Shown here piece by piece: positions 35,827-43,946 of a DNA stretch of 64,000 nucleotides; the first letter of the stretch is position 1; every line of letters begins with the position of its first letter. The stretch comes from CAZEAP01 sp964510315 (GTDB taxonomy: Bacteria; Planctomycetota; Brocadiia; SM23-32). The stretch lies in contig CAZEAP010000003.1 of NCBI GenBank assembly GCA_964510315.1, positions 114,822 to 178,821 of the forward strand, given 5' to 3'. The notes beneath the pieces were generated by a model. The model saw nothing but the letters and a program-made list of their open reading frames with translations. It searched no databases and had not been told where the DNA came from. The translations under genes and the position numbers were made by a program.

Positions 35827-36729
35827 TTGGAACAACTGGACATTCGAGAGCTGATCAAGGCGGGGTTCCATTTCGGCCACCGGACCAGCCGATGGGACCC
35901 GCGGATGAAGCCGTACATCTTCAAGCGGCGCAACCTCATCCACATCATTGACCTGCGGGAGACGCTGCGGGGGCTGATCGTCGCCCGCAAGATCGCCGAG
36001 GAAGTCGCCGCCAAGGGGGACTACGTTCTGTTCGTCGGCACGAAGAAGCAGGCGGCCAACCTGGTGGAAAGGGAAGCCCGGCACTGCGCGATGCCCTATG
36101 TCGCCGAAAGATGGCCCGGCGGCCTGCTGACCAACTACGTGACCATCCGCAAGAGACTCGACCGGCTGGAAGAGCTGGAGGAGCTGGAAGAAACCGGCCA
36201 ACTGCAGCTCTACAGCAAGAAAATGGTCTCCTCCCTCCGCCGGGAGAAAAGGAAGATACTCCGCAACCTCGGCGGCGTCCGCAACATGGACGAACTGCCC
36301 GGCCTCATAGTGATTGTTGATCCGGCCCGGGAGAATATCGCCGTCCGGGAAGGCATTAAGCTGGACATCCCCCTCGTGGGACTGACCGACACCAATGGAA
36401 ACCCGGAGGAACTGGACGTGGTCGTCCCCGGCAACGACGACTCCATCGCCGCCATAGAGATATTCCTCCACCAGATATCGGAAGCCGTTATCCGGGGGCT
36501 GGCCAGGCGAGGCGTCAGCCCGCCCGTCCAGCCCGAACCGGAGCCGGTGGAGCAACCCGAGGAGACCGAGCCCGCCGAAGAGGCCAAACCGGACGAAAGG
36601 GAGGCCCCCGAACCGGAAGCCGAACCTTCCGAGAGCGTAGAAGCCGAGGAGACCCCGGAGGCCCCCGAGGAGGGCGACGAAGAGCCCGAGGCGAGCGATG
36701 AAGAGCCGGAGGCCGAGGAGCAGGACTGA
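35827..36729 (+). CDS. rpsB: 30S ribosomal protein S2 with acidic C-terminal tail
   Basis: A 300-aa S2. The core carries AGFHFGHRTSRWDPRMKPYI, VLFVGTKKQA, ERWPGGLLTNY and IVIVDPARENIAVREG. From about residue 235 a ~65-residue tail follows, composed almost only of Glu, Asp, Pro, Ala and Ser. TTG at 35827 is chosen as the start: GGGAGAG lies just upstream and the typical S2 N-terminus follows. An ATG eleven codons earlier would add a non-conserved leader. S2 joins the 30S subunit late and contacts S1. It is first in the classic rpsB-tsf-pyrH-frr order. Confidence 0.95.
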   Translation: MEQLDIRELIKAGFHFGHRTSRWDPRMKPYIFKRRNLIHIIDLRETLRGLIVARKIAEEVAAKGDYVLFVGTKKQAANLVEREARHCAMPYVAERWPGGLLTNYVTIRKRLDRLEELEELEETGQLQLYSKKMVSSLRREKRKILRNLGGVRNMDELPGLIVIVDPARENIAVREGIKLDIPLVGLTDTNGNPEELDVVVPGNDDSIAAIEIFLHQISEAVIRGLARRGVSPPVQPEPEPVEQPEETEPAEEAKPDEREAPEPEAEPSESVEAEETPEAPEEGDEEPEASDEEPEAEEQD

Positions 36730-36796
36730 GCCCGGGACCCATCCAACACCAGGAACCCAATCCGCACCGCCAAGCTTACAGTGCAGGGAGCACTCA

Positions 36797-37384
36797 ATGA
36801 CAATCTCCGCCCAAGAGGTTAAAGAGCTGCGCGACATGACCGGCGCCGGCCTGATGGACTGCAAAAAGGCGCTGGTGGAAGCCGACGGTGACATGGACAA
36901 GGCCCGCACCGTCCTGAGGGAGCAAGGTCTGGCCGAGGCCCGCGAGAAGCGGGGTCGGGAGACCTCCGAGGGCAGCATCGCCTCCTACGTGCACAGCAAC
37001 GGTCGTATCGGCGTGCTGGTCGAGGTGGCCTGCGAGACCGATTTCGTCGCGCGCAACGCCGAGTTCCAACTGCTCGGCAAAGAACTCGCCATGCAGGTGG
37101 CCGCGATGCAGCCCGACGCCGTGCGGCCCGAGGACCTGCCGGAGGACATCGTGCAGGCCGAAAAAGAGGTCTACCTCGAGCAGTTCTCCGACAAGCCGGA
37201 GGAGATCAGGGAACGCATCGCGGAGGGCAAGCTGGAGAAATTCTACGAGCAGGCCTGCCTGATGGAACAGCCCTACATCCGGGACGATTCCAAGCAGGTG
37301 AAGGACGTCGTCGCCGAAGCCGTCGCCAAGCTCGGGGAGAACATAGAGGTCCGCAGGTTCGTGCGCCTCGAAGTCGGGGAGTAG
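36797..37384 (+). CDS. tsf: Elongation factor Ts (short form)
   Basis: A 195-aa guanine-nucleotide exchange factor for EF-Tu. It begins with the UBA-like ELRDMTGAGLMDCKKALVEADGD and has the core TDFVARN motif (VACETDFVARNAEF, near residue 77). It lacks much of the dimerisation part of the 282-residue E. coli protein, matching the short Thermus-type form. The ATG lies after GGGAGCACTCA. Second gene of the rpsB operon. Confidence 0.96.
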   Translation: MTISAQEVKELRDMTGAGLMDCKKALVEADGDMDKARTVLREQGLAEAREKRGRETSEGSIASYVHSNGRIGVLVEVACETDFVARNAEFQLLGKELAMQVAAMQPDAVRPEDLPEDIVQAEKEVYLEQFSDKPEEIRERIAEGKLEKFYEQACLMEQPYIRDDSKQVKDVVAEAVAKLGENIEVRRFVRLEVGE

Positions 37385-37423
37385 ATCGGCTTCGCCTCCG
37401 CAGCCTCACAAAGGGGGCAAACC

Positions 37424-38158
37424 GTGAGCAAAGAAGGTACGTCGCGACGGGTGCTGCTGAAGCTCAGCGGCGCTGTGTTCTCGGGAATCGGGGGCGAACC
37501 GTTCGGCGCAGACGCCCTCGGCTACGTGGCCGAACAGGTGGTCGAAGCCCACCGCGTCTGCCCCCAGATCGGCGTGGTCGTCGGCGGGGGCAACGTCATC
37601 CGGGGGGCCCGCTTCTGCGCGGGCGGCAGGGGGCGCATCCTGGCCGACTACGCGGGCATGCTGGCCACCGTCATCAACGCCCTGCTGCTGCGGGACGCAC
37701 TGCAGAGCCGGGGCGCCGAGGTCACACATTACGGCGCCTTCGCCATCCCCAGGATGGTGGAGGTCTTCGAGCCCGAGCGGGCCATCGCCGACCTGGAACG
37801 GGAAAGCATCGTCCTGCTGGCCGGTGGGACGGGCAATCCCCTTCTCACCACCGACACCGCTGCCGCCCTGCGCGGCGTCGAGATCGGAGCGGACATGCTG
37901 CTGAAGGCAACGCGGGTCGAGGGCGTCTATTCGGCCGACCCGGAGCAGGACCCGGCGGCACGGCTTTACCGCAACATCAGCTACCGGGAAGTCCTCGAAA
38001 AGGAACTGGGGGTGATGGACCTGGCGGCCGTCTCCCTCTGCATGGAGCACTCCCTGCCCATTCGGGTCTTCAACTACGCCGAAGAGGGCAACATTCGAGA
38101 GGCCGCCTCCGGAGGGTCCGTGGGAACGCTGGTAAGGAGCGATGAAAATGGCGATTGA
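37424..38158 (+). CDS. pyrH: UMP kinase
   Basis: A 244-aa amino-acid-kinase-fold enzyme that phosphorylates UMP to UDP. Motifs: LLKLSGAVF at the start, VVVGGGNVIRG (about 51-61), DYAGMLATVINAL, and the LLAGGTGNPLLTTDTAAALR loop. A GADMLLKATRVEGVYSADP segment binds the nucleotide. The start is GTG, preceded by AAAGGGGGC. It overlaps frr by 11 bp. Confidence 0.97.
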   Translation: MSKEGTSRRVLLKLSGAVFSGIGGEPFGADALGYVAEQVVEAHRVCPQIGVVVGGGNVIRGARFCAGGRGRILADYAGMLATVINALLLRDALQSRGAEVTHYGAFAIPRMVEVFEPERAIADLERESIVLLAGGTGNPLLTTDTAAALRGVEIGADMLLKATRVEGVYSADPEQDPAARLYRNISYREVLEKELGVMDLAAVSLCMEHSLPIRVFNYAEEGNIREAASGGSVGTLVRSDENGD

Positions 38159-38708
38159 CGACATACTGCTGGACGCCGAGATGCGCATGGAGAAGGCCGT
38201 GAACCACTTCGAGGAGAATCTGCGGGGTATACGCACCGGCACCGCCAGCGCCGGATTGGTCGAGAACATCCGGGTGGATTACTACGGCTCGCCCACACCC
38301 CTGAATCAGCTCGCTCAGATCGCCATCCCCGACCCCAGGCTCATCGTCATCAAGCCCTACGACCCCAACAGCCTCGGCGACATCGAGAAGGCCATACAGA
38401 AGAGCGAGATCGGCATCCACCCGCAGAACGACGGGAAGGTCATCCGGCTGGCCATCCCGCCCCTCAGCCAGGAGCGCCGGGAGCAACTGGTCAGCCGCAT
38501 CAAGACCCTGTCTGAGGAAGCCAGGGTCGCCATTCGCAACGTCCGGCGTGACGCCAACCGCAGCCTCGACGATGAGGAGAAACAGTCCAACATCAGCGAG
38601 GACCAGTGCCGCCGCGCAAAGGACGCCGTCCAGGAGCTGACCGACCAATACGAAGAACAGATAGACAAACTCCTCACCAGAAAAACCGAAGCCATAATGC
38701 GCGTCTGA
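38148..38708 (+). CDS. frr: Ribosome recycling factor
   Basis: A 186-aa factor that with EF-G splits post-termination ribosomes. The core signatures are LRGIRTGTASAGLVENI, DYYGSPTPLNQLA, KPYDPNSLGDIEKAI and RVAIRNVRRDANR. Two ATGs lie close together. The second (38148) is chosen because AAGGAG is eight bases before it, whereas the first is only two bases from the same site. Last gene of the rpsB operon; the next gene is convergent. Confidence 0.97.
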   Translation: MAIDDILLDAEMRMEKAVNHFEENLRGIRTGTASAGLVENIRVDYYGSPTPLNQLAQIAIPDPRLIVIKPYDPNSLGDIEKAIQKSEIGIHPQNDGKVIRLAIPPLSQERREQLVSRIKTLSEEARVAIRNVRRDANRSLDDEEKQSNISEDQCRRAKDAVQELTDQYEEQIDKLLTRKTEAIMRV

Positions 38709-38752
38709 GCCGGTGCCGGGCGATCGCACTCACAGGCGCCGCGGACGCGGAG

Positions 38753-40609
38753 TCACGGCCGGGGGAAGGTGAGGGCTTCGGTGAAGTATTGCTGGAAGTC
38801 GGTGCGGGTGGCCAGTTCTACGTATTCGGCGGTCCGGCTGATGTGCCCGGCCTCCTCGCGGCAGTCCCGGCAGACAAGCGTGGTCTTGGCGCCGGTGCTG
38901 GCCGCGTTCCCGACGAACTCGATGTGATCGCTGCTGATCGGCGGGAGCAGCCCGATGCGGCGGGCCTGTGAGCGCCGAATGAAGTTGCCGAATCCGCCCG
39001 CCAGCAGGACCTGTCCTATCTCGCCCGGCTCGATGCCGAACTCCTCGGCCAGAACGCGGACGCCCGCCTGGACGGCGGCCTTGGCGAGCTGCACCTCCCG
39101 GACGTCCCGCTGTGTCAGCAGGATGGGGGCTCCGGTCCTGCTGTCATGCTCCCGCACGAGCTGGACGGCGGGCTGTCCGTCGAACTCCACAAGGGACCGG
39201 CGCAGCGGGTCGGGAAGGTCCTCCGGCGGCTCGGACGGGTCGGGCATCTTACCGTTGGGCCCGATCAGTCCGCAGTCCAGAAGCTGAGCGACGGCATCGA
39301 TCAGCCCGCTGCCGCAGATGCCCGAGGCGCGACCGCCCCCGATGACGGCCACCTCAATCTCCTCGTTGACTACCACTTTGCTGATCGCCCCCTCTGCGGC
39401 CCGCATGCCGTGGCGGATTCGGGCGCCCTCGAAGGCCGGCCCGGCCGCGCAAGAGCAGGCCAGCAGGCGGTCCCGGTTGCCCAGGACGACCTCGCCATTG
39501 GTGCCGATGTCGATGCCCATCCGCACCGGCTCGTCCCGCGCGATGCCGGAAGCCAGGATCAGGGCGACGGTATCACTGCCGACGAAGCCCGCGATGTTCG
39601 GCAGCATGTAGAGGTTGGCGGCGGGATTCACCTCGAGGCCCAGTTCGCGCGCCCGGGCGTCCACCCCTTCCCGCAGCACCGCGACGTAGGGGGCGTGGGC
39701 GATCGGGCCGGGGTCAACCCCCAGAAAGATGTGGCTCATGGTGGTGTTGCCGACGGCGGTGACCTCCCGGATGGATTCGACCTCGATGTCGGCCTCCTCG
39801 CACAGCTCCACGATGATCTCGTTGAGGCAGGTCAGCAGCCGGTGGCGCAGCTTCTTCAGGCCGTCGGGTTTTTCTTCAACGTAACGGATGCGGCTGACGA
39901 CGTCGTCGCCGAAGTGAATCTGAGGATTGGTCCGGGCACCCACCGCCGCCGTGGCCCCGCCGGTGGGGCCCCCCAGGCTCAGCAGGGACCCGACGATGGT
40001 TGTGGTGCCGATGTCGAAGGCCACACCCCAGAGGCTGTCGCTGGTGTCTCCGCCCTCGATGCCCTGGATTCGGTCCCCCTCCAGCACCACGGTCACCCCG
40101 TCCCCTTCGCGGCGGAGTACGGAGGGAAGGGAGCGGACCAGGGACATCTCGGCCCGGAGGGAGGCGTCCCCGACGGCATCTTTGAGACGGTCCAGGTCGC
40201 TACGCTGGTCATCCACCGAGGGCGCGGGAACCTCAACGAAAACCTTCCGCACGTTCGGCTGGAAGGGGTAGCGGCAGGCCTTCCCCTCGGTCAGCACCAT
40301 CTGCTCGAAGAAGCGGGTCTCGGGGGGGATGGACACGACGACGTCCCGGTCGACCTCGAGCTGGCAGGCCAGCCGCCAGCCTTCCTCCAGCTCTTGATCG
40401 TCGAAATGCCGTTCGTCGGCGGCGGTGGTGGCCGGCGGCGCGTCGTCCAGGACCTGGACGCGGCATTTCCCGCAGGTGCCCTCTCCGCCGCAGGGCTGGT
40501 TGAGTATGATGCCGGCGCGGCCGGCGGCCTCCACGAGCTTGGTGCCCTCGAGGACGAAGACGTTCCGTCCGTCCGGCTGGAAAGCGACCCGGTGCGTTTC
40601 CCGATGCAT
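38753..40609 (-). CDS. RACo-like ferredoxin/ASKHA protein (DUF4445), corrinoid activator
   Basis: A 618-aa protein. An N-terminal plant-type [2Fe-2S] domain has C40, C46, C49 and C82 (CGGEGTCGKC, then ACQL), and a linker domain follows. The C-terminal ASKHA ATPase region carries GVAFDIGTTTIVG (about 195-207), AVGNTTMSHIF, MGIDIGTNGEVVLG and LLAGGFGNFI. This is the layout of reductive activators of corrinoid methyltransferase proteins, which use ATP to drive electrons to inactive Co(II) cobalamin. No corrinoid protein or methyltransferase is in this window, so the partner is unknown. It lies downstream of fusA by 58 bases in the same direction, perhaps by read-through. It suggests anaerobic one-carbon metabolism (inference). 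Confidence 0.88.
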   Translation of the reverse strand: MHRETHRVAFQPDGRNVFVLEGTKLVEAAGRAGIILNQPCGGEGTCGKCRVQVLDDAPPATTAADERHFDDQELEEGWRLACQLEVDRDVVVSIPPETRFFEQMVLTEGKACRYPFQPNVRKVFVEVPAPSVDDQRSDLDRLKDAVGDASLRAEMSLVRSLPSVLRREGDGVTVVLEGDRIQGIEGGDTSDSLWGVAFDIGTTTIVGSLLSLGGPTGGATAAVGARTNPQIHFGDDVVSRIRYVEEKPDGLKKLRHRLLTCLNEIIVELCEEADIEVESIREVTAVGNTTMSHIFLGVDPGPIAHAPYVAVLREGVDARARELGLEVNPAANLYMLPNIAGFVGSDTVALILASGIARDEPVRMGIDIGTNGEVVLGNRDRLLACSCAAGPAFEGARIRHGMRAAEGAISKVVVNEEIEVAVIGGGRASGICGSGLIDAVAQLLDCGLIGPNGKMPDPSEPPEDLPDPLRRSLVEFDGQPAVQLVREHDSRTGAPILLTQRDVREVQLAKAAVQAGVRVLAEEFGIEPGEIGQVLLAGGFGNFIRRSQARRIGLLPPISSDHIEFVGNAASTGAKTTLVCRDCREEAGHISRTAEYVELATRTDFQQYFTEALTFPRP

Positions 40610-40667
40610 CTACGGCCTCCCGGTCGGTCGTGGAGGAGCAAAGAAACCGTTGAGCATAAGGTGCCGC

Positions 40668-42743
40668 TCAGGCGAAATCAACTACGTCGGAGGGTGCCGG
40701 TCGATATTCCCATGGTTCCATGGTGTAGGTCCCACGTCCCTGGGTGATGGAGCGCAGCTTTGTGGCGAACCCGAACAGGTGAGCGAGGGGCGCCTCAGCC
40801 CGGACAACCCGCAGCGCATCCCTGGACTCCATCTTCTGTATGGAGCCGCCGCAGACGTTGACGTAGCTTATCACGTCACCCACCTTGTCCTCGGGGGTGA
40901 CGATCTCCAGCCGCATGTAGGGCTCGTAGAGTTCGCAGCCGCCCTCCTCCAGGGCGTGCCGCTGGGCGGCCGCGGCGGCCGCCTCGAAGGCCAGCTCGGT
41001 CGAGGCGGCGGGATCGTAAGCAGCGTGGATGAGGGTGGCCTTGATGTTGATCAGCGGGAAGCCGTAGAGCGGCCCCGACGGGCTCTCGGTCAGCGCCTGT
41101 TCGACGGCATGGGCGAAACGCCGGGGAAGGACTTCTTTGGAAACCTGGTTCTCGAACTCCAGTCCCGCCTCGGGCGTCGGCTCGAAACGGATGACGACCC
41201 GCGCGAAGCGTTCGGTCCCGCCTATCTCCTTCTGGAACGTCTCCTCCACGGTGACCGCCTTCTCGATGCTCTCCCGGTAGGAGACCCTCGGTTCGCCGAT
41301 GCGGGCCTCCACGTTGAATTCCCGCAGCAGGCGGTCCCGTATGACGTCCAGGTGCAATTCCCCCATGCCGCTGATGAGGAGCTGTCCGGTCTGCTGATCG
41401 ACGGCCTGCCGGAAGGTGGGGTCCTCCCGGGCAAGTTCCTCCAGCGCGTCGTCCAGCTTCTGGCGGTCGGCCTGGGTCATCGGCTCGATGGCCATGGAGA
41501 TGACCGTTTCGGGGAACTCCATGCGCTCGTAGACCACCGGGGCGCTCTTCTCGCACAGGGTGTCGCCGGTCACCGTGGCCTTCGGCCCCACCAGGGCGAC
41601 GATCGAGCCGGGGCCGACCTCCTCCAGAGGGTCGCGGGAGTTGGCGTGCATCCGGTAGATGCGGGTTACCAGTTCCATAGTCTCCTGGTTTGAGTTGTAA
41701 ACTCGGGTGCCCTGCTGCAGGCGACCGCTGTAGACGCGGGTGTAGAAGAGGTCCCCGTGCTTGTCGCTCTGGATTTTGAACGCCATCCCGCTGAAGGGCT
41801 CCTCCGGACTTGGGTGCCGCTCCACGCGGCGGCCGCTGCGGGGGTCGGTGCCCTCGACCGCGGGCACGTCGGCCGGCGATGGCAGGTAGCGGCAGACGGC
41901 GTCCAGCAGTTGCTGAATGCCCCGGTTCCGCAGGGCGGCGCCGCAGAGAACCGGGTGCAGCCGACCGGCGATGCAGGCTTCCCTCAGGCCTCGGTGGAGT
42001 TCTTCCGGCCGGATGGGCTCCTCGGCCAGGAACTTGTCGGCGAGCCATTCGACTTCCTCGCAGACGCTTTCCACCAGTTTCTCCCGCCACTCGCGGACCT
42101 GTGGGCGATACTCTTCGGGGATGTCGATGACCTCGTAGTTGGCCCCCAGTGATTCGTCCTCGTAGAGGAGGGCTTCCCCGTGGATCAGGTCGATGACGCC
42201 GACGAACTCCTCGGCCGAGCCGAGGGGAAGCTGGACGGGGACGGGGTTGGCGCCGAGGCGCTCTTCCATCTCCTTGAGGACCTTCAGGAAGCGGCTGCCC
42301 ACCCGGTCCAGCTTGTTGACGAAGCAGATTCGGGGCACCTCGTAGCGTTCGGCCTGGTGCCAGACGGTTTCGCTCTGGGCCTGGACGCCCCCTACGCCGC
42401 AGAAAACCAGCACGACACCGTCGAGGACCCGCAGGCAGCGTTCCACCTCCACGGTGAAGTCCACGTGTCCGGGGGTGTCGATGATGTTGATCTGGTGGCG
42501 GTGGCGGCGGGGGGAGTCGTTGCCGGCCTCGGGAAGCTTCCAGAAGCAGGAGGTGGCCGCCGAGACGATGGTAATGCCCCGTTCTTGTTCCTGGGGCTTC
42601 CAGTCCATCGTCGCGGTTCCCTCATCCACACTGCCCATCCGGTGAAGGCGTCCGGCGTAGTACAGGACGCGCTCTGTGACGGTGGTCTTGCCAGCGTCGA
42701 TGTGGGCGGCTATGCCGATGTTCCGTAGGTCCGGGAGGTCCAT
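40668..42743 (-). CDS. fusA: Translation elongation factor G
   Basis: A 691-aa translational GTPase that moves tRNAs and mRNA and helps recycle ribosomes. The G-domain motifs are AHIDAGKTT (G1, about 13-21), ERGITI (G2), DTPGHVDF (G3) and NKLD (G4, where most EF-G proteins have NKMD). Domains II-V follow, including the LISGMGELHLDV segment and the C-terminal RSITQGRGTYTMEPWEYRP. It lies just outside the rpsLG pair, separated by ~290 bases with hairpins. Some lineages split EF-G duties between two paralogues; which class this copy belongs to needs a tree. Confidence 0.95.
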   Translation of the reverse strand: MDLPDLRNIGIAAHIDAGKTTVTERVLYYAGRLHRMGSVDEGTATMDWKPQEQERGITIVSAATSCFWKLPEAGNDSPRRHRHQINIIDTPGHVDFTVEVERCLRVLDGVVLVFCGVGGVQAQSETVWHQAERYEVPRICFVNKLDRVGSRFLKVLKEMEERLGANPVPVQLPLGSAEEFVGVIDLIHGEALLYEDESLGANYEVIDIPEEYRPQVREWREKLVESVCEEVEWLADKFLAEEPIRPEELHRGLREACIAGRLHPVLCGAALRNRGIQQLLDAVCRYLPSPADVPAVEGTDPRSGRRVERHPSPEEPFSGMAFKIQSDKHGDLFYTRVYSGRLQQGTRVYNSNQETMELVTRIYRMHANSRDPLEEVGPGSIVALVGPKATVTGDTLCEKSAPVVYERMEFPETVISMAIEPMTQADRQKLDDALEELAREDPTFRQAVDQQTGQLLISGMGELHLDVIRDRLLREFNVEARIGEPRVSYRESIEKAVTVEETFQKEIGGTERFARVVIRFEPTPEAGLEFENQVSKEVLPRRFAHAVEQALTESPSGPLYGFPLINIKATLIHAAYDPAASTELAFEAAAAAAQRHALEEGGCELYEPYMRLEIVTPEDKVGDVISYVNVCGGSIQKMESRDALRVVRAEAPLAHLFGFATKLRSITQGRGTYTMEPWEYRPAPSDVVDFA

Positions 42744-42809
42744 CGCGTTCCCACAGGCGATTCTGAAGTATGAAGTCTGAAGAAACCGCAGCGACGTTCA
42801 TGTGGTTCT

Positions 42810-42857
42810 GTGCCGTTGCCGTCGAAGGTCACCTGCTATCCTGCCGCGCAACGGCAC
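42810..42857 (-). other. 10-bp perfect inverted repeat in the fusA leader
   Basis: GTGCCGTTGC (42810-42819) and GCAACGGCAC (42848-42857) would form a 10-bp stem with a 28-base loop in the fusA leader transcript, 67 bases before the start codon. It could be a regulatory hairpin or an attenuator. There is no T-run. Confidence 0.4.
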
Positions 42858-42871
42858 GCTTCGGGGCAATC

Positions 42872-42891
42872 AAAGCCCCGGGGAGCTTTTT
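42872..42891. other. Palindrome between rpsG and fusA, weak terminator candidate
   Basis: AAAGC..GCTTT arms around CCCGGGG, followed by T residues only in the plus direction. A weak terminator or a processing site is possible. Confidence 0.25.
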
Positions 42892-43032
42892 CGGTCCCCT
42901 TCATTCGTAGTCACCTGCCTGCCCGGAGAGGTCGGGCAGGGCCGTGGGGAAGTGTTGGGGAACTCTTGCCGATTTACGTGGCAGTGGCGAGGGGGGAGAC
43001 GAACGGTCGCCGCAGCGATGGGATCGGGGGAC

Positions 43033-43512
43033 TCAGCGCCGCAGGGAGAAGTGGGAGAAGGCCCGGTTGGCCTCCGCCATTTTGTGCGCATTCTCGCGCC
43101 GCTCGTATGCGGTGCCCTGTCGACGATATGCGTCGATCAGCTCGTCGGCCAGCCGGAGGTACATAGGGCGGCCCTTCTTCCCGCGGGAGGCCTCGATGAT
43201 CCACCTCATGGCCAGCGATATACGGCGTTTGTCGGTGACCTCAGTGGGCACCTGATAGGTCATCCCGCCGATTCTGCGGGAGCGCACCTCGATGATGGGA
43301 GCCACGTTGGCCAGGCCGGTCTGGAACGCCTCCAGAGGGTCCTCGGCGCCAACACGATCGGCGGCCACGTCAATGGCCTGGTAGAAGATGCGCTGGGCCA
43401 GGCTTTTTTTGCCCTGCTGCATCAGGACGTTGATGAACTTGCTGACCAGCTTGCTCTTGTAGCGCGGGTCCGGCTCCAGGTATTCGTCGGAGAATTTGTA
43501 TTCGAGCTTCAT
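43033..43512 (-). CDS. rpsG: 30S ribosomal protein S7
   Basis: A 159-aa S7, which nucleates folding of the 16S rRNA 3' domain and, in E. coli, represses its own operon. Typical segments: SKFINVLMQQGKKSLAQRIFY, GLANVAPIIEVRSRRIGG, YQVPTEV and RGKKGRPMYLRLADEL. It is 14 bases after rpsL in the normal str order. The following 290 bases before fusA contain two inverted repeats. Confidence 0.97.
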   Translation of the reverse strand: MKLEYKFSDEYLEPDPRYKSKLVSKFINVLMQQGKKSLAQRIFYQAIDVAADRVGAEDPLEAFQTGLANVAPIIEVRSRRIGGMTYQVPTEVTDKRRISLAMRWIIEASRGKKGRPMYLRLADELIDAYRRQGTAYERRENAHKMAEANRAFSHFSLRR

Positions 43513-43526
43513 AGACCGCAGCTTCC

Positions 43527-43898
43527 TTAAGCGGGCTTTTTGGTGCCGTATTTAGAGCGCCCGCGCCTACGGTCGGGCACGCCCATGGCGTCCATTGTGC
43601 CTCGGATGATGTGGTAGCGCACTCCGGGCAGGTCGCGGACCCTTCCGCCTCGCACCATCACGATGTTGTGCTCCTGCAGGTTGTGACCTTCCCCGGGGAT
43701 GTAGGCGGTGACCTCGCGCCCGTTGCTGAGCCGCACCCGCGCCACCTTGCGGAGGGCCGAGTTCGGCTTCTTGGGCGTTCGCGTGGTCACGTAGAGGCAA
43801 ACTCCCCTCTTCTGCGGGCAGTCCTCCAGGGCCGGCCGCTTTTTCTTCTTGGCCTTCTTCTTCCGGCCTTTCCTGACCAGTTGGTTTATGGTCGGCAT
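43527..43898 (-). CDS. rpsL: 30S ribosomal protein S12 with Arg at position 88
   Basis: A 123-aa S12 of the decoding centre. The KPNSALRK loop keeps Lys43, the usual streptomycin-sensitive residue. The second loop reads GGRVRDLPGVRYH, with Arg88 (CGC) where E. coli, Bacillus, Thermus and mycobacteria have Lys. Exchange of that Lys for Arg gives streptomycin resistance in model bacteria. Asp89, site of beta-methylthiolation in some bacteria, is present. It follows rpoC and precedes rpsG. Confidence 0.97.
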   Translation of the reverse strand: MPTINQLVRKGRKKKAKKKKRPALEDCPQKRGVCLYVTTRTPKKPNSALRKVARVRLSNGREVTAYIPGEGHNLQEHNIVMVRGGRVRDLPGVRYHIIRGTMDAMGVPDRRRGRSKYGTKKPA

Positions 43899-43946
43899 GT
43901 TCTGTCTTCAACAGAGGAAACTTTAGCAGGCGGCAATTACCCTATT

